Shown here: piece after piece, positions 1 to 15,121 of the stretch
Layout of the letters: each line of letters opens with the position of its first letter
Position numbering within the stretch: position 1 is the first letter of the stretch
Source of the DNA: Armadillidium nasatum
Lineage: Eukaryota; Arthropoda; Malacostraca; Isopoda; Armadillidiidae
Assembly: GCA_009176605.1 (NCBI GenBank)
Contig: SEYY01003382.1
Location: 1-64,000 of the forward strand
DNA: 64,000 nucleotides
Direction of reading: 5' to 3'
Position numbers and translations under genes: made by a program
Notes under the pieces: generated by a model
What the model saw: the letters and a program-made list of their open reading frames with translations, nothing else
What the model was told of the DNA's origin: nothing
Databases searched by the model: none

Positions 1-72
<72 letters not shown>
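1..72. repeat. (AT)n array at window edge
   Basis: Pure AT dinucleotides; continues beyond the left edge of the window. Confidence 0.97.
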
Positions 73-786
<714 letters not shown>

Positions 787-1074
787 AACTATATCGGTTC
801 CAAATATTATGCTAACCTAAAATACTGTAGATTTTACACTGTGATCAATGGGCGTACCTAAAATATCTTGTTGAAAAATGATTGGAGGAAAATTTAATCT
901 TAAAATTAGACTCATGTTACTCTGAAAAATGATCGACCCAAGCACACCCAAGCACAGTCGATTACTTCTGTCCACGATAGTACATGTGTATGTTTGCATT
1001 TCATTATCATGTGTGTTATTTATCATGTATGTATTTACTTATTCATGAAAAGGATGTACTATTTATATTTTCTT

Positions 1075-1166
<92 letters not shown>

Positions 1167-1190
1167 TATTATATTATATATATATATATA
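1075..1190. repeat. (AT)n array, slightly interrupted
   Basis: AT repeats with a few TTA/TTT interruptions toward the right end. Confidence 0.95.
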
Positions 1191-1199
1191 TTTTTTTTA

Positions 1200-1279
1200 T
1201 TCACTCCAGACTGGGTCTTAGTTTTGTCTTGTGTAATCCTCAATTGCTTGTATTGGTCTGTATCCACTCTGGAGTGATT
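1200..1279. repeat. Short inverted repeat
   Basis: TCACTCCAGA near 1200 is matched by its exact reverse complement TCTGGAGTGA ending near 1279, with about 50 bases between. Sequence from here to 1640 is otherwise unassigned. It holds an AATAAA at about 1300 and a CCCC-rich stretch near 1405, and could be the edge of another old element. Confidence 0.5.
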
Positions 1280-1640
1280 TAGAATTTTATTTGTGTCAAT
1301 AAAGTCCGAAAACCCACCTTCAATTTCAATCATCCTCGTTGTGGAGTATGTTTTTGGTTGTGTGACTGTCTTGTAATCTCTACTCAATCAACAAACAAAA
1401 AGGGGTCGCCCCGACCCCACAATCTTCTAATATCCCCTCCTTGAATAGGGCTTTTCCCGTGAGTGGTGGTGATGTGCATAGAAGGAAAAATTATCTTCTA
1501 GGGAAGGACTTCTCAAAGCTCGGGTTGAGAGTTTTGAATCTACTAAATCAAAATATCAATCCAGTCTGAAAGACAGAAATTTCAAGCATAGATTTCACCT
1601 TCAGCGGCAAAATATTTAGTCACACCAGTCCGTTTAGAGG

Positions 1641-2058
1641 TGACCTTTGATTGTTTATATTGTTTATATTGCAGAAGTGGAAAAAGAAAAATGGGAGAGA
1701 CAAAAAGGAGAAAAAAAAAGAACGAGGATAAATGAAAGATAAGTGTGTCTTTGAGAATGATTGAGAATTGATTCTCAATGGTTCTCATAGTTATATACAA
1801 ATATTTAACGTTTTTCTTTTTATTCTTCTAGGCTTGTCCATGCCTTTTTTGTATTATGTAAATAATTGAATTTATAGATGGAGTAAAATGTCATTGTTTT
1901 TTACTTAGACGATTATCTATCTAGACATAGTGAAAAGTAAATGTAATGTGGGGAGTCCGGATTCGTCTGCTGGCTTTTCAGTATAGTTATGTGATGAGGA
2001 GTAGTCTGCCTAAATAAAAGAAAAGAGACACTATCATCAAATAAAACTTTGAATTAAT
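1641..2058 (+). repeat. Left (5') LTR of the old Copia
   Basis: Begins with TG and matches 5947-6366 almost throughout, including 'gagtccggattcgtctgc' and an AATAAA near the right end. The exact right boundary is uncertain by a few bases. Confidence 0.85.
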
Positions 2059-3412
2059 TATTAATTGAATTGACAAAATAGAAAAGGCAATAGTTTTTTA
2101 AAATGGAAAAAAGAGAAGAAGAAATTTTGAAAGTGTATATTATGAAGTATGAAGAAGTTCAAGTGAATGTTAAAAAAAAAATAGGCGGAAAAATGAATGA
2201 GGAAATGAAAGGGAGTCATTTATTATTTGGTGCGAGATTGACAAGAAAGGAAAGACATATTTTATTGTGTGCTTGTATTAAGGAAGAATATAAATTTACA
2301 GTGGTTAAAAGTGCCTTGGGGAAAATATTTGAAGAAAAGGGTAAAAAGAGAGTGAATGAGAAAAGTAGGTAAGATTGGATTGGAAGGGAGGAGGAAAGAT
2401 ATAGTGAAGGAGAGAAAGAGGAAAGAAAATGGAGTTATAAATGTTTTAAATGTGGACAAGGTTATGTGGCAAGATATTGTGCAAAAAGAGATATAATGTT
2501 TTATATGTAAGGAAAGAGGATATATTGCAAAAGAATGTTACAAAAGAGGAGGAAGAGAAGAAATGATTAAGGGAAGAGAAGTAGAAAGGGTGGTATGGAC
2601 AAAACAGGATAATGAGGAGAAGAATGATTTAGATTATGGAGAATAGAAGGAATTCTCGATACTGGATGTAAGAAAACAATTTGTGCAGAATTATGACTGT
2701 CAAAGATCCTGCTGAGATTATCAGAAGAAATAATAATAATAAAAAAAAGTGAATAGGGAAGAGGAAAAGTCGGAAAGGATATTTTTATTTGGAGAAAGTG
2801 AGTATAAAGCTTGTAAAGTTGTGTTTATCCCTTGTGTATTGGGAGGACTGAAATTAAGAATAAGAACGGAGATTGTCAATGGAGATATCCCATGGTTGAT
2901 AGGAAGGGAGACCCTGAAAAACATGGGAGCTTTATAGACATTGAAAAATTAGAGATAATAATGGATAAACTTGAAATAATAAAAGTAAAATGTGAACTAG
3001 ACTCTAAAAACCATCTAATAATAAAATTGATAAGAGGTTTGAGAAGATATAAGTATTTATGGGAAATGGATTGGATGGATGATAAGAAAAACAGAAGAAT
3101 GAAATTATGTAAATTACATCTGCAGTTTGTTCATGGAAGGAGTGATAAAATATGGGAATTAAGGAAGAAAGTAAAAATGGAGAAGAAATGTTTAGAAACA
3201 ATAAAAGTGAAATGAAAAAGGATTTACAAGAACTTTGCGAATGTAGTGTTTGTAGGAAACATAAGAGAACGCCTACAAGACCAATAGTGAGATTTCCAAT
3301 GACAAATTTTAATGAAATGGTTTCAATAGAGGGAAGGAAGTTTTTGTTGTTGATGGACATGGCAACGAATTATATGCAAGCTAGTTGATTGATTAAGAAG
3401 ACTCCGGGAGAA

Positions 3413-3443
<31 letters not shown>

Positions 3444-5946
3444 TACTGGAAAAATGGATAAGTGTTGTAGGACCTTCTAAATTTGTATTTTCTGACAATG
3501 ACTTAGAGTTCCAAAATGAGGAGGTGAAAGAATTAACTGAAAATTTTGGAATAGAAATAAGAAGCATACAGCCGAGAGTCCTTGGAGTAATGGGAAATGT
3601 GAAAAGATGATTGGTTTGGTAAATGAAAGTGTGAGAAAATTGAGAGAGGATGAGACTAATGATTGGAAAGTAGTCTTATTGTGGTAAGTTTATGCTAAAA
3701 TATGAAGAATGGGTATTCCACATATCAACTGGTATTCGGAAGAAGTCCTCATATCACAAGTATACATAATGATGAGAAGAATTACGTAACAGAAATGGAA
3801 TTCCAGAGTGAAAGTGAGAAACTAGAAGAAAATTTAAGAGCTATGACAAAAAGCAAGAGAGATACATATGAGACAAGAATCAAGTGAAAGAATTAAACTG
3901 GCACTTAAGAAAAATGTACGAGACCACAAATTGGAAGAAGCACTTGTTGGAGATAAAGTTTACTGTAGAGAAGGAGAAAAAAATGGAGAGGTCCAGCAAA
4001 GGAAATAGGGATAGATGGAAAAACCGTCTTAGTAAAGCATGGTTGAAACTCTTAGATGGCGAGAGTTCACATTACAAGGATACAAGGAGAAAACGAAGTA
4101 GAAAATGAACAGGAGGAAAAAGAAGAAACTGAATGTACCACAAATGAGATAGTAGAAGAAAATGAGGAAGAAGTTCTGAGACATTATGAAGGAAAGAGTG
4201 TGGAGAGAGGGGAAAGACGAGAAGAAAGAGGGAAGAAGAAGAAAATAAGGAAGAGGAAGATTGAAGGAGAGATAATTCCAAAAGTTAAACATAGAGAAAG
4301 GTGGAGAATGAGAAAGAAAGAAACAGGAGAAAGCATAGAAGTAAGAATTCTAAGCAGAGCTGGTAAAGAGACAAGTGCAAGGAGTCACAACATAAAAAAC
4401 TTAGAAGATTGGAAAGTAACGTGAATATAAAGCTATGGAAATATGAAAAATTCTTTCAGATTCCTGAAATGGAAGAAGTTTCTTTTGATTAGTGGAAATA
4501 GGGAGGAAGTGATAGAAGCAAAGTTAAAGGAACTAAAAAGCTTGAAAGAAAACAATGAATATGAAAAAGTAAAAAGAGAGGGACAAAAGTTAATTTTCAC
4601 TCGTTGGATAATATCAGAAAAATTTAAAGAAAATAAAAAAGTATGTAAAGCTAGATTAGTAGTAAGAGGTTTTGAAGAGATAAACTTAGATGAAAGAAAT
4701 GATTCTCCAACATGTTCGCTGGAATCTTTAAGGATAACTGGCAATAATTAATTATAAGGGATGGGTATATAAGAATTTGGATGCGAAAAATTCCTCTTTG
4801 CAAGGTCGTCAGATTGGGAGAAATGTGTATATAGAGCCCCCAATAGGAGGCAAGAAGTGAAGGCGAAGAATGGAAATTAAAGAAAGACGATTTACGGTTT
4901 AGAGTATGCATCCAAAGAATGGTACCATAGTATTACAGAAATTATAGAAAGATTAGTAGGAGTAAAAAGTCGACTGGAACCAACCATATATATTGGAAAA
5001 AAGGAGGGAAAGTGATAGGTATTGTGTGTACTCACGTAGATGACTTTTGCTATGGGGATGAACCAATATTCCAAGTGGAAATAATAGAGAAGCTAAAAGA
5101 AAGAATTAAAATTGGAAATGAAGAGAGTAAGAAATTTACTTATGTAGGTGTGAATATTAAACAAGAAAAAGAGTGAATAACTATAGATCAGAGAAAATAT
5201 ATCAAGAGTATAGAAATTCCAGAGATAAAGAGATTTAGAGAAGATAGAGACTCGACACCAAAAGAATTAACAGAATATAGATCACTTGTGGGAAGAATAA
5301 ATTGGTTAGCTCAACACACTCGACCAGAGATAGCGGTAAAGGGGAGCCTACTGAATAAAAATTTTAAAAATGACAGGACAAGTGAAATGAGAAGAGCGAT
5401 AAAAGTGATAAAGAAGCTAGAGGAAAATGTTGAAGTAGTCCTGAATAGGCTGGAAGGAGAAAGGATAGAAATAGAGGTATTTGCTGATGCTTCCTTCAAT
5501 AATGTGGGAGACGGGGATTCACAAATGGGGTATGTAATTATCCTGTAGGATGAAAAGAAATACAAATGTTCAATATGTGGAAATCAAGTGGCAAGGAGGG
5601 TAGCAAAGTCCACAATTGAAGCAGAAGCACTAAGTGTGGGAGAAGCTACAGAAAATGCAACATATAGGAAAAATGTTTGGCAGGAGATTATGAATCAGAA
5701 TGTATCAATAAAAATAAAGACAGCAAAACACTAGAGAGAGCCATGAAATTTACAAAAGGTATTTTGAGTAGGAGATTGAGAGTGGGTATAGCTGCAATTA
5801 AAGAGAAGAGATTGAATCAGTGAATTGGACTGGTACGAAACAAAAAGTAACTGATGCGTTAACAAAGAGAGGTGCTAGAGGATATGATTATAAAGTATGT
5901 GACTGAAAGGAAAAGGGTTAAAAGAGAAAAGGATGAAAGAGAAAAG

Positions 5947-6366
5947 TGTTAGATTGATTGTTTTTACATATTTAAATTGCAGATGTAGGAAAAGAAAAAT
6001 GGGAGAGACAAAAAGGAGAGAAAAAAAAGAAAGAGGATAAATGAAAGATAAGTGTTTCTTTGAGAATGATTGAGAATAGATTCTCAATGGTTCTCATAGT
6101 TATATACAAATATTTAAGTTTTTCTTTTTATTCTCCCAGGCTTGTCCATCCCTTTTTTGTATTATGTAAATAATTGAATTTATAGATGAAGTAAAATGTC
6201 ATTGTTTTTTACTTAGACGATTATCTAGGCATAGAGTAAAAGACTGTTAAGGTAAGTGTGGAAAGTCCGGATTCGTCTGCTGGCTTTTCAGTATAGTTAT
6301 TGTGATGAGTAATCTGCCTAGATAAGAGAAAAGAGACACTATCATCAAATAAAATTTTGAATTATT
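5947..6366 (+). repeat. Right (3') LTR of the old Copia
   Basis: Starts TGTTAGATTG. Similarity to the left copy stops at about 6366. No clear target-site duplication was seen. Confidence 0.85.
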
Positions 6367-6549
6367 TTATTTCGAGTCAAAGATTAGAGTAAAAAAAAGA
6401 TCTACCCTTTAGGTAAGTAAGATTAATTTTCAGTTTAAGTATTTAAAGATTAGGGTATAGATAAATTTCAACCTTAATCTTATATTGTTTTTAATAAAAT
6501 TTTCTTTTCTATTTATTCGATTTAGTTTTAAATTCTTATGGTAATTGGA

Positions 6550-6620
6550 AAAGATGGTCGCTAAAAAATTTCATTATTGAGAGGGGGTCGCGATGAAAAA
6601 ATTTAAGAAGCACAGTTCTA
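6550..6620 (+). mobile_element. ZBED-type hAT right-end relic
   Basis: 'gggggtcgcgatgaaaaaat' followed by 'ttaagaagcacag' matches the right end of the hAT at 60698-62283 (about 62215-62283). No transposase remains beside it. Confidence 0.6.
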
Positions 6621-6734
6621 GGGAACTCTAGGAAAGGGTTTCAAAGGCAAGATGGAAGATGCTAGTCTCTTTGAAAAGGTGAAAATAACAGGAGTGTGTG
6701 ATACCCAAGGTAATTGGGAGCGGATAAAAAAAAT

Positions 6735-7837
<1,103 letters not shown>

Positions 7838-7912
7838 TTAATCAGTTCCAAAGTATTTCTGTCCAAAGTGATTGGGCGCAACAGAGTTCACTTCTGAAGT
7901 AAGAATGGTCAT
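7838..7912 (-). CDS. UPRT: UPRT homologue, last coding exon
   Basis: On the minus strand a polypyrimidine-rich acceptor ending in AATACAG is followed in phase 0 by 24 codons and a TAA. The peptide is [16 protein letters not shown] then GQKYFGTD. In animal UPRT proteins the chain ends with ...[23 protein letters not shown], so this is the C-terminus, complete to the family's normal last residue. The previous exon (34341-34471) ends in phase 0 at FPN, exactly where this one starts. UPRT belongs to the type I phosphoribosyltransferase fold and is related to enzymes turning uracil plus PRPP into UMP. Animal members are thought to have weak or no such activity. The exon is open with conserved splice signals, so the gene looks functional rather than a processed copy. 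Confidence 0.92.
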   Translation of the reverse strand: MTILTSEVNSVAPNHFGQKYFGTD

Positions 7913-7954
7913 CTGTATTGAAAGAAAAAAAATGCAAATATTCAAAGTCAATTT

Positions 7955-8351
<397 letters not shown>

Positions 8352-8509
8352 CCCCCTCATAAGCTAAAGTATATCTCTAATGTTTTCAAATTTTAATAAC
8401 CTTTTTTTTTTTTTTTTTTTTTTTACAGAACGCCACCGTTCACGGGCAGAGCCCTTTTCAAGGAGGGGGCACACACACATAGAGAGAGCTCGCTTAAACA
8501 CACACACAC

Positions 8510-9310
8510 CTAACGCACAGCCCTCAGGTGGGCGCAGACGGAAGCCTTGAAGAGTGGAAGGTTAAATACAGAAGGAAAAATAGATGAAGGTAGAGAGTTC
8601 CACAGAATAGAGGTGGCTGGAAAGAAAGAGGTACCACAACGGGCTAGCCTGGGATTTCCTACGTCCACACAAAATTGGTGAGAAAGCAGGGCACCCCTTG
8701 TGCACCGAGGACGACGCAATGGTGGAGGAATGCGAGAGGCCAATTCCCTCGAGCACCTGCCATTGTAGTACCTGTAGAAAAGAGATAGCGCGCCAACGTC
8801 ACGTCGCAGAGACAGAGGGTCGAGAGAGTTTGAAAGTAGGGGACAGTTAATTAATCTTTTAGCTTTTGACTCAACCCTATCCAGAAGAGAGGAGGAGACG
8901 GAGCCCCCCAAAATGTGAGAACAGTACTCCATACAAGGGCGAATAAGATCCTTATATATTTGGAGTAGCTGTTCAGAAGAGAAAAATTCTCGCAATCTGA
9001 ACAGAACTCCCAGCTTCTTAGAGGCCGCTTTAGCAACCATTGTGATATGTGGTTTCCAAGATAGTTTGTTGTTTATGTTTAGACCAAGAATGTTAATGTT
9101 ATTTACAGGTGAGACGGGAGAGCCATCGAAGAGGATAGGAAAGTTAGGAGGTGTTTTTGAGAGGGAGATGTGAAGAAGTTGAGTTTTTAAAGAGTTGAAT
9201 TTCACAAGGTTGCTATGACCCCACCGGGAAATCCCATCCAGATCGGCAAGAATGGAATTGGAAACAGAATCTGAACAGAACTCCCAGCTTCTTAGAGGCC
9301 GCTTTAGCAA
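8510..9310 (-). pseudogene. LINE A polyprotein, C-terminal part
   Basis: A 266-codon frame with HILGGSVSSSLLDRVESKAKRL then the conserved LYRYYNGRCSRELASRIP-type and SFFPATSILWNSLPSSIFPS tail of CR1/Jockey LINE proteins. Its first 100 or so residues repeat sequence also encoded by 9213-9893 because of the 274-bp duplication. Part of a dead LINE copy, not a host gene. Confidence 0.85.
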
Positions 9311-9541
9311 CCATTGTGATATGTGGTTTCCAAGATAGTTTGTTGTTTATGTTTAGACCAAGAATGTTAATGTTATTTACAGGTGAGACGGGAGAGCCAT
9401 CGAAGAGGATAGGAAAGTTAGGAGGTGTTTTTGAGAGGGAGATGTGAAGAAGTTGAGTTTTTAAAGAGTTGAATTTTACAAGGTTGCTATGACCCAACCG
9501 GGAAATCCCATCCAGATCGGCATGAATGGAATCGGAAAGTT
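8994..9541 (-). repeat. 274-bp tandem duplication inside LINE A
   Basis: The segment starting 'aatctgaacagaactcccag' at 8994 recurs at 9268, offset 274 bases. Only a few mismatches are visible by eye, for example at the 'gaccccacc/gacccaacc' site. LINE A must have been a single copy here originally, so the duplication arose after or during insertion, or is an assembly artefact. Confidence 0.9.
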
Positions 9542-9893
9542 GAAGACGAGAAGCAAGTCTAGAAGCAAAAGAGGGAGCAGATTTGAAATGAGTAGAAGAA
9601 TATAGAGTTGAGTCATCGGCATAAGAGTGAACAGAGTTAGAAGTGCAGTTGAGAAGATCGTTAATGAAAAGTAAGAATAAGGTTGGAGATAAAACAGAAC
9701 CCTGAGGAACACCACAGTTGACAGAAAAGGAGGAAGAGGTCGCTCCATCTACAACTGCCGAAATGGAACGATCTGAGAGAAAACTAGACATGAGTAAGCA
9801 AAGAGAAGGAGGAAACCCAAAGGAGGGGAGCTTGGAGAGCAGTGACGCATGCCACACCCGGTCAAAAGCCTTGGATATGTCAAGCGCCACCAC
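9213..9893 (-). pseudogene. LINE A reverse transcriptase fragment
   Basis: A 226-codon frame that starts at ALDISKAFDRVWH (RT motif A region) and includes GVPQGSVLSPTLFLLFINDL (motif B) and YADDSTLY (motif C, catalytic Asp pair). It runs on to the ILGLNINNKLSW region and enters the duplicated block. RT fingers and endonuclease are missing because of 5' truncation. Confidence 0.88.
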
Positions 9894-12800
9894 ACAAGAC
9901 TCCCCGAAGTCCCTAAGGGCAGAAGACCATAGATCAGTAAGATAGGAAAGTATGTCACCAGTTGACCTCGAGCGTCGAAAGCCATACTGGTGATCAGAAA
10001 GAAGAGAATGAGACTACAAATGATCCAGGAAATGAGAGTTGAGAAGAGTTTCAAAAATTTTAGATAGAACACAGGTGAGAGCTATAGGTCGATAGTTAGA
10101 AGGGTCAGAGCGACTACCTTTTTTCGGGATCGGTTGAACAAACCGATCCATGAAATTAGAGGTCCATTATTGTTTAACTGAAAACCATAACCACTAATAC
10201 TAAATCTATCTTCTAATGAACCCCAATCTGAATCACAATAACCAACTAATTTTAACTGCTCATTTGATTTATAAAATTTCAAATCATAATTTATAGTACC
10301 TTTTAAATATTTTAATACATGCTTAGCTAATTGTAAATGTGCATTATTTGGTTTATTCATATACTGAGATAAACATTTTACAGAAAAACATATATCAGGT
10401 CTACTACAACTTATCAAATAAATTAAACTACCTACAATTTCTCTGTACAATTTACCATCTGTTAATAATTTTGAATCACAATACTTAAGTTTATTAACAC
10501 CAAGATCACTTGGAATTACATTATGATTACAATTACTCCTTTTAAATTTACTTAATACTTTTTCAATATATTTTGATTGTTTTATACTAATTCAGTTATT
10601 CTCAAATTTAAATTCAATACCAAAAAACATAGATAGTTGACCCAAGTCTTTCATTTTAAATCTATTTGGCAATATTGTTTTAACATCATTTAAAATATCA
10701 ACATTTCTGGCAGAAATTATTATATCATCTACCCAAATTATTAATATAATAAAAATTTTACATTTTTCATCAACCTTAGTATAAACACATGTATCAACTA
10801 CAGATTTCACAAAATTTTGAGATATGAGAAAAGAATCTAACAAGTTATTCCAAATTCTGCCACTTTGTTTTAGTCCATATAATGATTTATTTAATTTACA
10901 AACTAAACTATTACCACTTACATTACTTTGTATATAACCTGGTGGTTGTTCAATGTATAGTTCCACATCTATAGGTGCATTTAAATATGCAGTTTTCACA
11001 TCCATCTGATGAACAATAAATCCTTCTTGTACTGACAGTTGCATCAACATACGGATTGAAGTTATTCGAGCTGTTGGTGAAAAAGTTTCTTGATAATCCA
11101 CATCTTTCACTTGTGAATATCCTTTTGCCACATATCTGGCTTTGAATTTTTCTTCATCAGTTTGTCCTTGTTTAATGGCATAAACCCACCTTCCACCAAC
11201 TACTGAACGACCTTCTGGTAGTGGAGTGAGTTCATATGTATCATTCTCAATCAGAGAATCAATTTCTTCATCCATTGCTTTCTTCCAGTGATGTGAATCA
11301 GAACTTGCCATAGCTTCTTCATAAGATTTTGGGACACTAGTCATTCTATAACAATAATCCATAGAATAATTAACATTTAATAAATTTTGATCCATATCAT
11401 CAACATAGTCCTCAAGATACTTTGGCTTATTTCTCTGCCTCTTTGGATATCTGTTTTCATATTCTTCATTTTCACCTAATTCTTCTCTATTAGGTTCCTC
11501 TTTTTCATTTTCTTCTGTAGATCCATATTCTTGAGTCCTTGGTCTTGAATATTCATATTCAAATTCAGATGCTTCTTCTTCTTGTCCAAATTTTTCTGTA
11601 AATTTAACACATCTTACTTTCTTAATATTGTTCTCCTCAGGAAAATATATAAGATTTGCTGGACTTTCATTATCATACCCAACAAAAATTCCTTGTTTAC
11701 TCTGTGCATCTAATTTCTTTTTATCCTGTGTGTATGCATAACAAATTGATCCAAACACATGCATATTACTTAAATTTGATTTTCTTCCTGTTACTAGTTC
11801 ATAAGGTGTTTTACCTGTCCTTGTATGATAACACCTATTGCGAATATATGCTGAAGTTTTCAATGCGTAGGACCATAATTCTTTAGGCAACTTGGCTTCC
11901 AACAATAAACATCTTGCCATATCAAAAAGAGTTCTCCAAGTACGCTCAACTTTTCCATTTTGATGCGGCGAATATGGTGCCGAAAATTCCTGCTTTATAC
12001 GATTCTTTATGAGGAGTGATTTGAAGTCTGCAGAGGTAAACTCTGTACCATTATCTGACCTCAACCTCTTTACAGTCCCATATGGGGAAATGTCTGCTAG
12101 AAATTTTTCTGTTGCAGAAATCGTATCAGTTTTACTCTTCAATAAATACACAAAAATTGCACCAGAATAGTCATCTACAAAAGAAATAGCATATTTAAAA
12201 CCATCCCTTGCAACAGGATCAATAGGACCTGCTAAATCACAATATACTAATTCTAATATACCAGTAGTATATTTTTCAGCTTCTCTATTTCTAATCTGAG
12301 TCATTTTGCCCAAGTGCACAAGTACTACAATCAAAATTTTCTTTACTAATTATATCCATACCATTTACTACACTTTCAAGTTTTAAAACATCTTGAACAT
12401 TACAATGGCCCATAATTTTATGCCAATCTTGCAAACTATAAGAACCCATTTTCTTAATACCAATATTGTTCAGAAAATATAAACCTCCTGTTTTCTTAAT
12501 ATTAAATACTGTACCATCAGGTGCTACTAATTCAGCAGATTTGGGTGTAAAATTAATAGAAACTCCATTTTTTGAAGCTGCCTGCACTGAAAATATATCT
12601 TGCTTATATGATGGTACACAAAGCGCATTTTTCAATAAAATACTATGACACTTACCATTAACATCACATATTGAAACTTTAGCATGGCCTCTTCCAATTG
12701 CAGCATTATTCATTCTGTTTCCATCGGCCAATTCAATAAAATGGTTTGAGGGGTCAAAATTTTCTTCAAAGCTGATAAATTTTGATCTATCACATAAAAT

Positions 12801-13677
12801 ATGTGAGGTAGCTCCAGAGTCTACTAGTAGATTACTTGGTGTGTGTCCTACATTACCCATTTCATTAATTATAAATGCATAAGAATGACTCTCATCACTT
12901 TGGCTCCCATCCTTTGCAATCTTAGTGGAATTATTTTTTCTACAAAATTCTGTATCATGGGTTTGGAAATTACAATTAACACACCATCTTTTATAATACT
13001 GTCCTATATCCCCCTCTTCCTCTATAAGCCTGCTTAGTAATCTGGTGATTATTTAGTTTCTCTGAACATTCAAATTGCTTGTGGCCAACTTTTCCACAAG
13101 AAAAACATTTCACGTAACTTTTTCTATCTTTTATCTTCATAACATTTTCTTCTGGCTTAATATCTGCCTGTTGGCTCTTTACTGTCTCTTCAAAACTTCT
13201 TAGAGCTACTTTAAATTCACTAAATGTCATGGCTTTCTCTTTCTGAATAATTACCGTCGAAAAAGCCTTTATAGCTATAAGTAAACCGTCACTTACAATT
13301 TCACCTGCTGATTTCAAAAATGTAGCTGCTGTCTCTGCCCTTAAAATGTAATCAGTAACATCTTCATCACTGCCTAATTTTAATGAAGTTAGCTCTGTAA
13401 ATAAGGCTATCACTCTAGGCTTACTGCTACCCAAATAATGATCATGTAATATTTTCAAGGCTTTCTTGCCATCATCCTTAGCATCTCTTATGATAAGGGA
13501 CAAACTTCTATCATCTAGGACTAACACTAACTCTGCAAAAACTTTTGCATTATCATCGCTATCAACATCAGCGGTAGAATCACTTATCACGTGCAACAAA
13601 TTTTGCAGCCTTAAATGCCCTAGGAATTTAACTTCCCACAACTCATATTTTTCTACATCGCCATCGAAATATAAACG

Positions 13678-13692
13678 CCTGGGCCCATAACC
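13678..13692 (-). other. Primer-binding site of young Copia (half tRNA-iMet type)
   Basis: Directly inside the 5' LTR the minus strand reads GGTTATGGGCCCAGG, complementary to the anticodon loop and stem of initiator tRNA-Met. Drosophila copia is known to prime from a cleaved tRNA-iMet at the same internal site. The same bases are also read as Gly-Tyr-Gly-Pro-Arg in gag. Confidence 0.85.
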
Positions 13693-14080
<388 letters not shown>

Positions 14081-14089
14081 ATCACATAC

Positions 14090-15121
14090 ATAACCTCCAT
14101 CTTCAACAAATCCATCCAACTCAACTATATCCCTCCCCAATGGAAAAAAGCATTAATCATCCCTAAACTAAAACCTGGCAAAGACCCTTCAAACCCCTCC
14201 TCCTACCGCCCAATCTCCCTATTATCCACCATCTCAAAACTTCTTGAAAAACTAATCCTAAATTCTATCCTCCAATTCATCCCACAACAAAACTTCCAAC
14301 ACGGATTCAAACCCAACCACTCCACCACCACTGCACTTACCAACATCATCCAACCTATATTAAACGGACTAAACCATAAGCCATATCACAAAACTATATT
14401 AATAGCAATTGACATAAACAAAGCCTTCGATACTGTCCCGAGACATAATCTTATCCATAAAATCCTCCAATCCAACATCCCAACAAATACTAAGAAATGG
14501 CTATCCAACTTCCTATCAGGAAGAACCGCCCAAATACAACAAAACGGCCATAAATCACGTACCATCAACATTAGAAACGGAGTTCCCCAAGGAGCCATAC
14601 TCTCCCCCACTCTATTCAACCTATACACAGCAGACCTCCCACAACCCCAAACAACTTTCACCCGCATCACTTCATACGCCGACGACATAACTATAGCCAC
14701 CACTCACAAAAACCTCACCACCGCAACATCACTCACTCAAGACTACCTAACTCAACTCCAAACTTGGCTAGTCGAAAACAGGATGACAGCATCCCCAAAC
14801 AAATCCTCCATAACCCTCATAACAACAGACAAACACATATCCAACACCCACCCACAAGTCCTACTAAACAACACCCCCATACCCTTCAACAAAACCCCAA
14901 AGATTCTCGGCCTAACATTTGACACCCGCCTCACTTTCTCCAAGCACATTCAAAATACCACCTCAGCCGCAACCAGAAAACTCAACATCCTCAAAACAGT
15001 GGCCAACACTGACATACACAACAACATACAAACCTCAATCGCAATATACAAACAATTTATAGCCCCACAATCAACTATGCCTCCCCCATCTGGCACCCTT
15101 TGCTCTCCGACCAAAACTTAA
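14090..15121 (+). pseudogene. LINE C reverse transcriptase frame, copy 1
   Basis: This frame has no Met until 14783 but is open from 14090 to the stop at 15121. It encodes [20 protein letters not shown] and SSYRPISLLSTISKLLEK (RT 1-2), AIDINKAFDTVPRHNL (motif A), NGVPQGAILSPTLF (motif B) and SYADDITI (motif C). It continues to LGLTFDTRLTFSKHIQN. The next frame (15100-15804) overlaps. Compared with the 56 kb copy, a single lost base near 15060-15070 explains the shift. Confidence 0.9.

Larger units (their letters stand above)
1641..6366 (+). mobile_element. Old Ty1/Copia LTR retrotransposon (fossil), GalEa-like
   Basis: Two direct repeats of about 420 bp (1641-2058 and 5947-6366) bound a region with Copia-order remains on the plus strand. 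In order these are a gag-like part with a zinc-knuckle trace (about 2100-2530), a protease-like trace near 2660, integrase pieces (about 3230-3750), reverse transcriptase pieces (about 4590-4760, with KARLVVRGFEE and SPTCSLESLR) and an RNase H piece (about 5290-5550, with FADASF). Integrase before RT places it in Copia rather than gypsy. The SPTC motif resembles the GalEa group known mainly from crustaceans. The element is broken, with well over ten interruptions. The LTR pair differs by roughly 5-7% by eye, so it is older than the Copia at 8.1-13.9 kb. Confidence 0.88.
8402..10148 (-). mobile_element. LINE family A, 5'-truncated, inserted into Copia
   Basis: On the minus strand this carries the reverse transcriptase from the PIPKKGSRSDPSNYRPIAL region (about 10130) through DISKAFDRVWH, CGVPQGSVLSPTLF and SYADDSTLY (about 9890-9590). 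It continues through the post-RT region with RPCMEYCSHILGG and the FFPATSILWNSLPS tail (about 8960-8590). It ends in a poly-A tail (plus-strand T run 8402-8424). Motifs place it in the CR1/Jockey superfamily. It is 5'-truncated within RT domain 1-2. It contains a 274-bp tandem duplication (8994-9541) that splits the reading frame between 9213-9893 and 8510-9310. Copia sequence resumes at about 10149. Confidence 0.9.

Noticed and set aside
3389-3610. Separate lysine-rich protein near an A run
   Set aside because: It is part of the Copia fossil's integrase region reading through a homopolymer.
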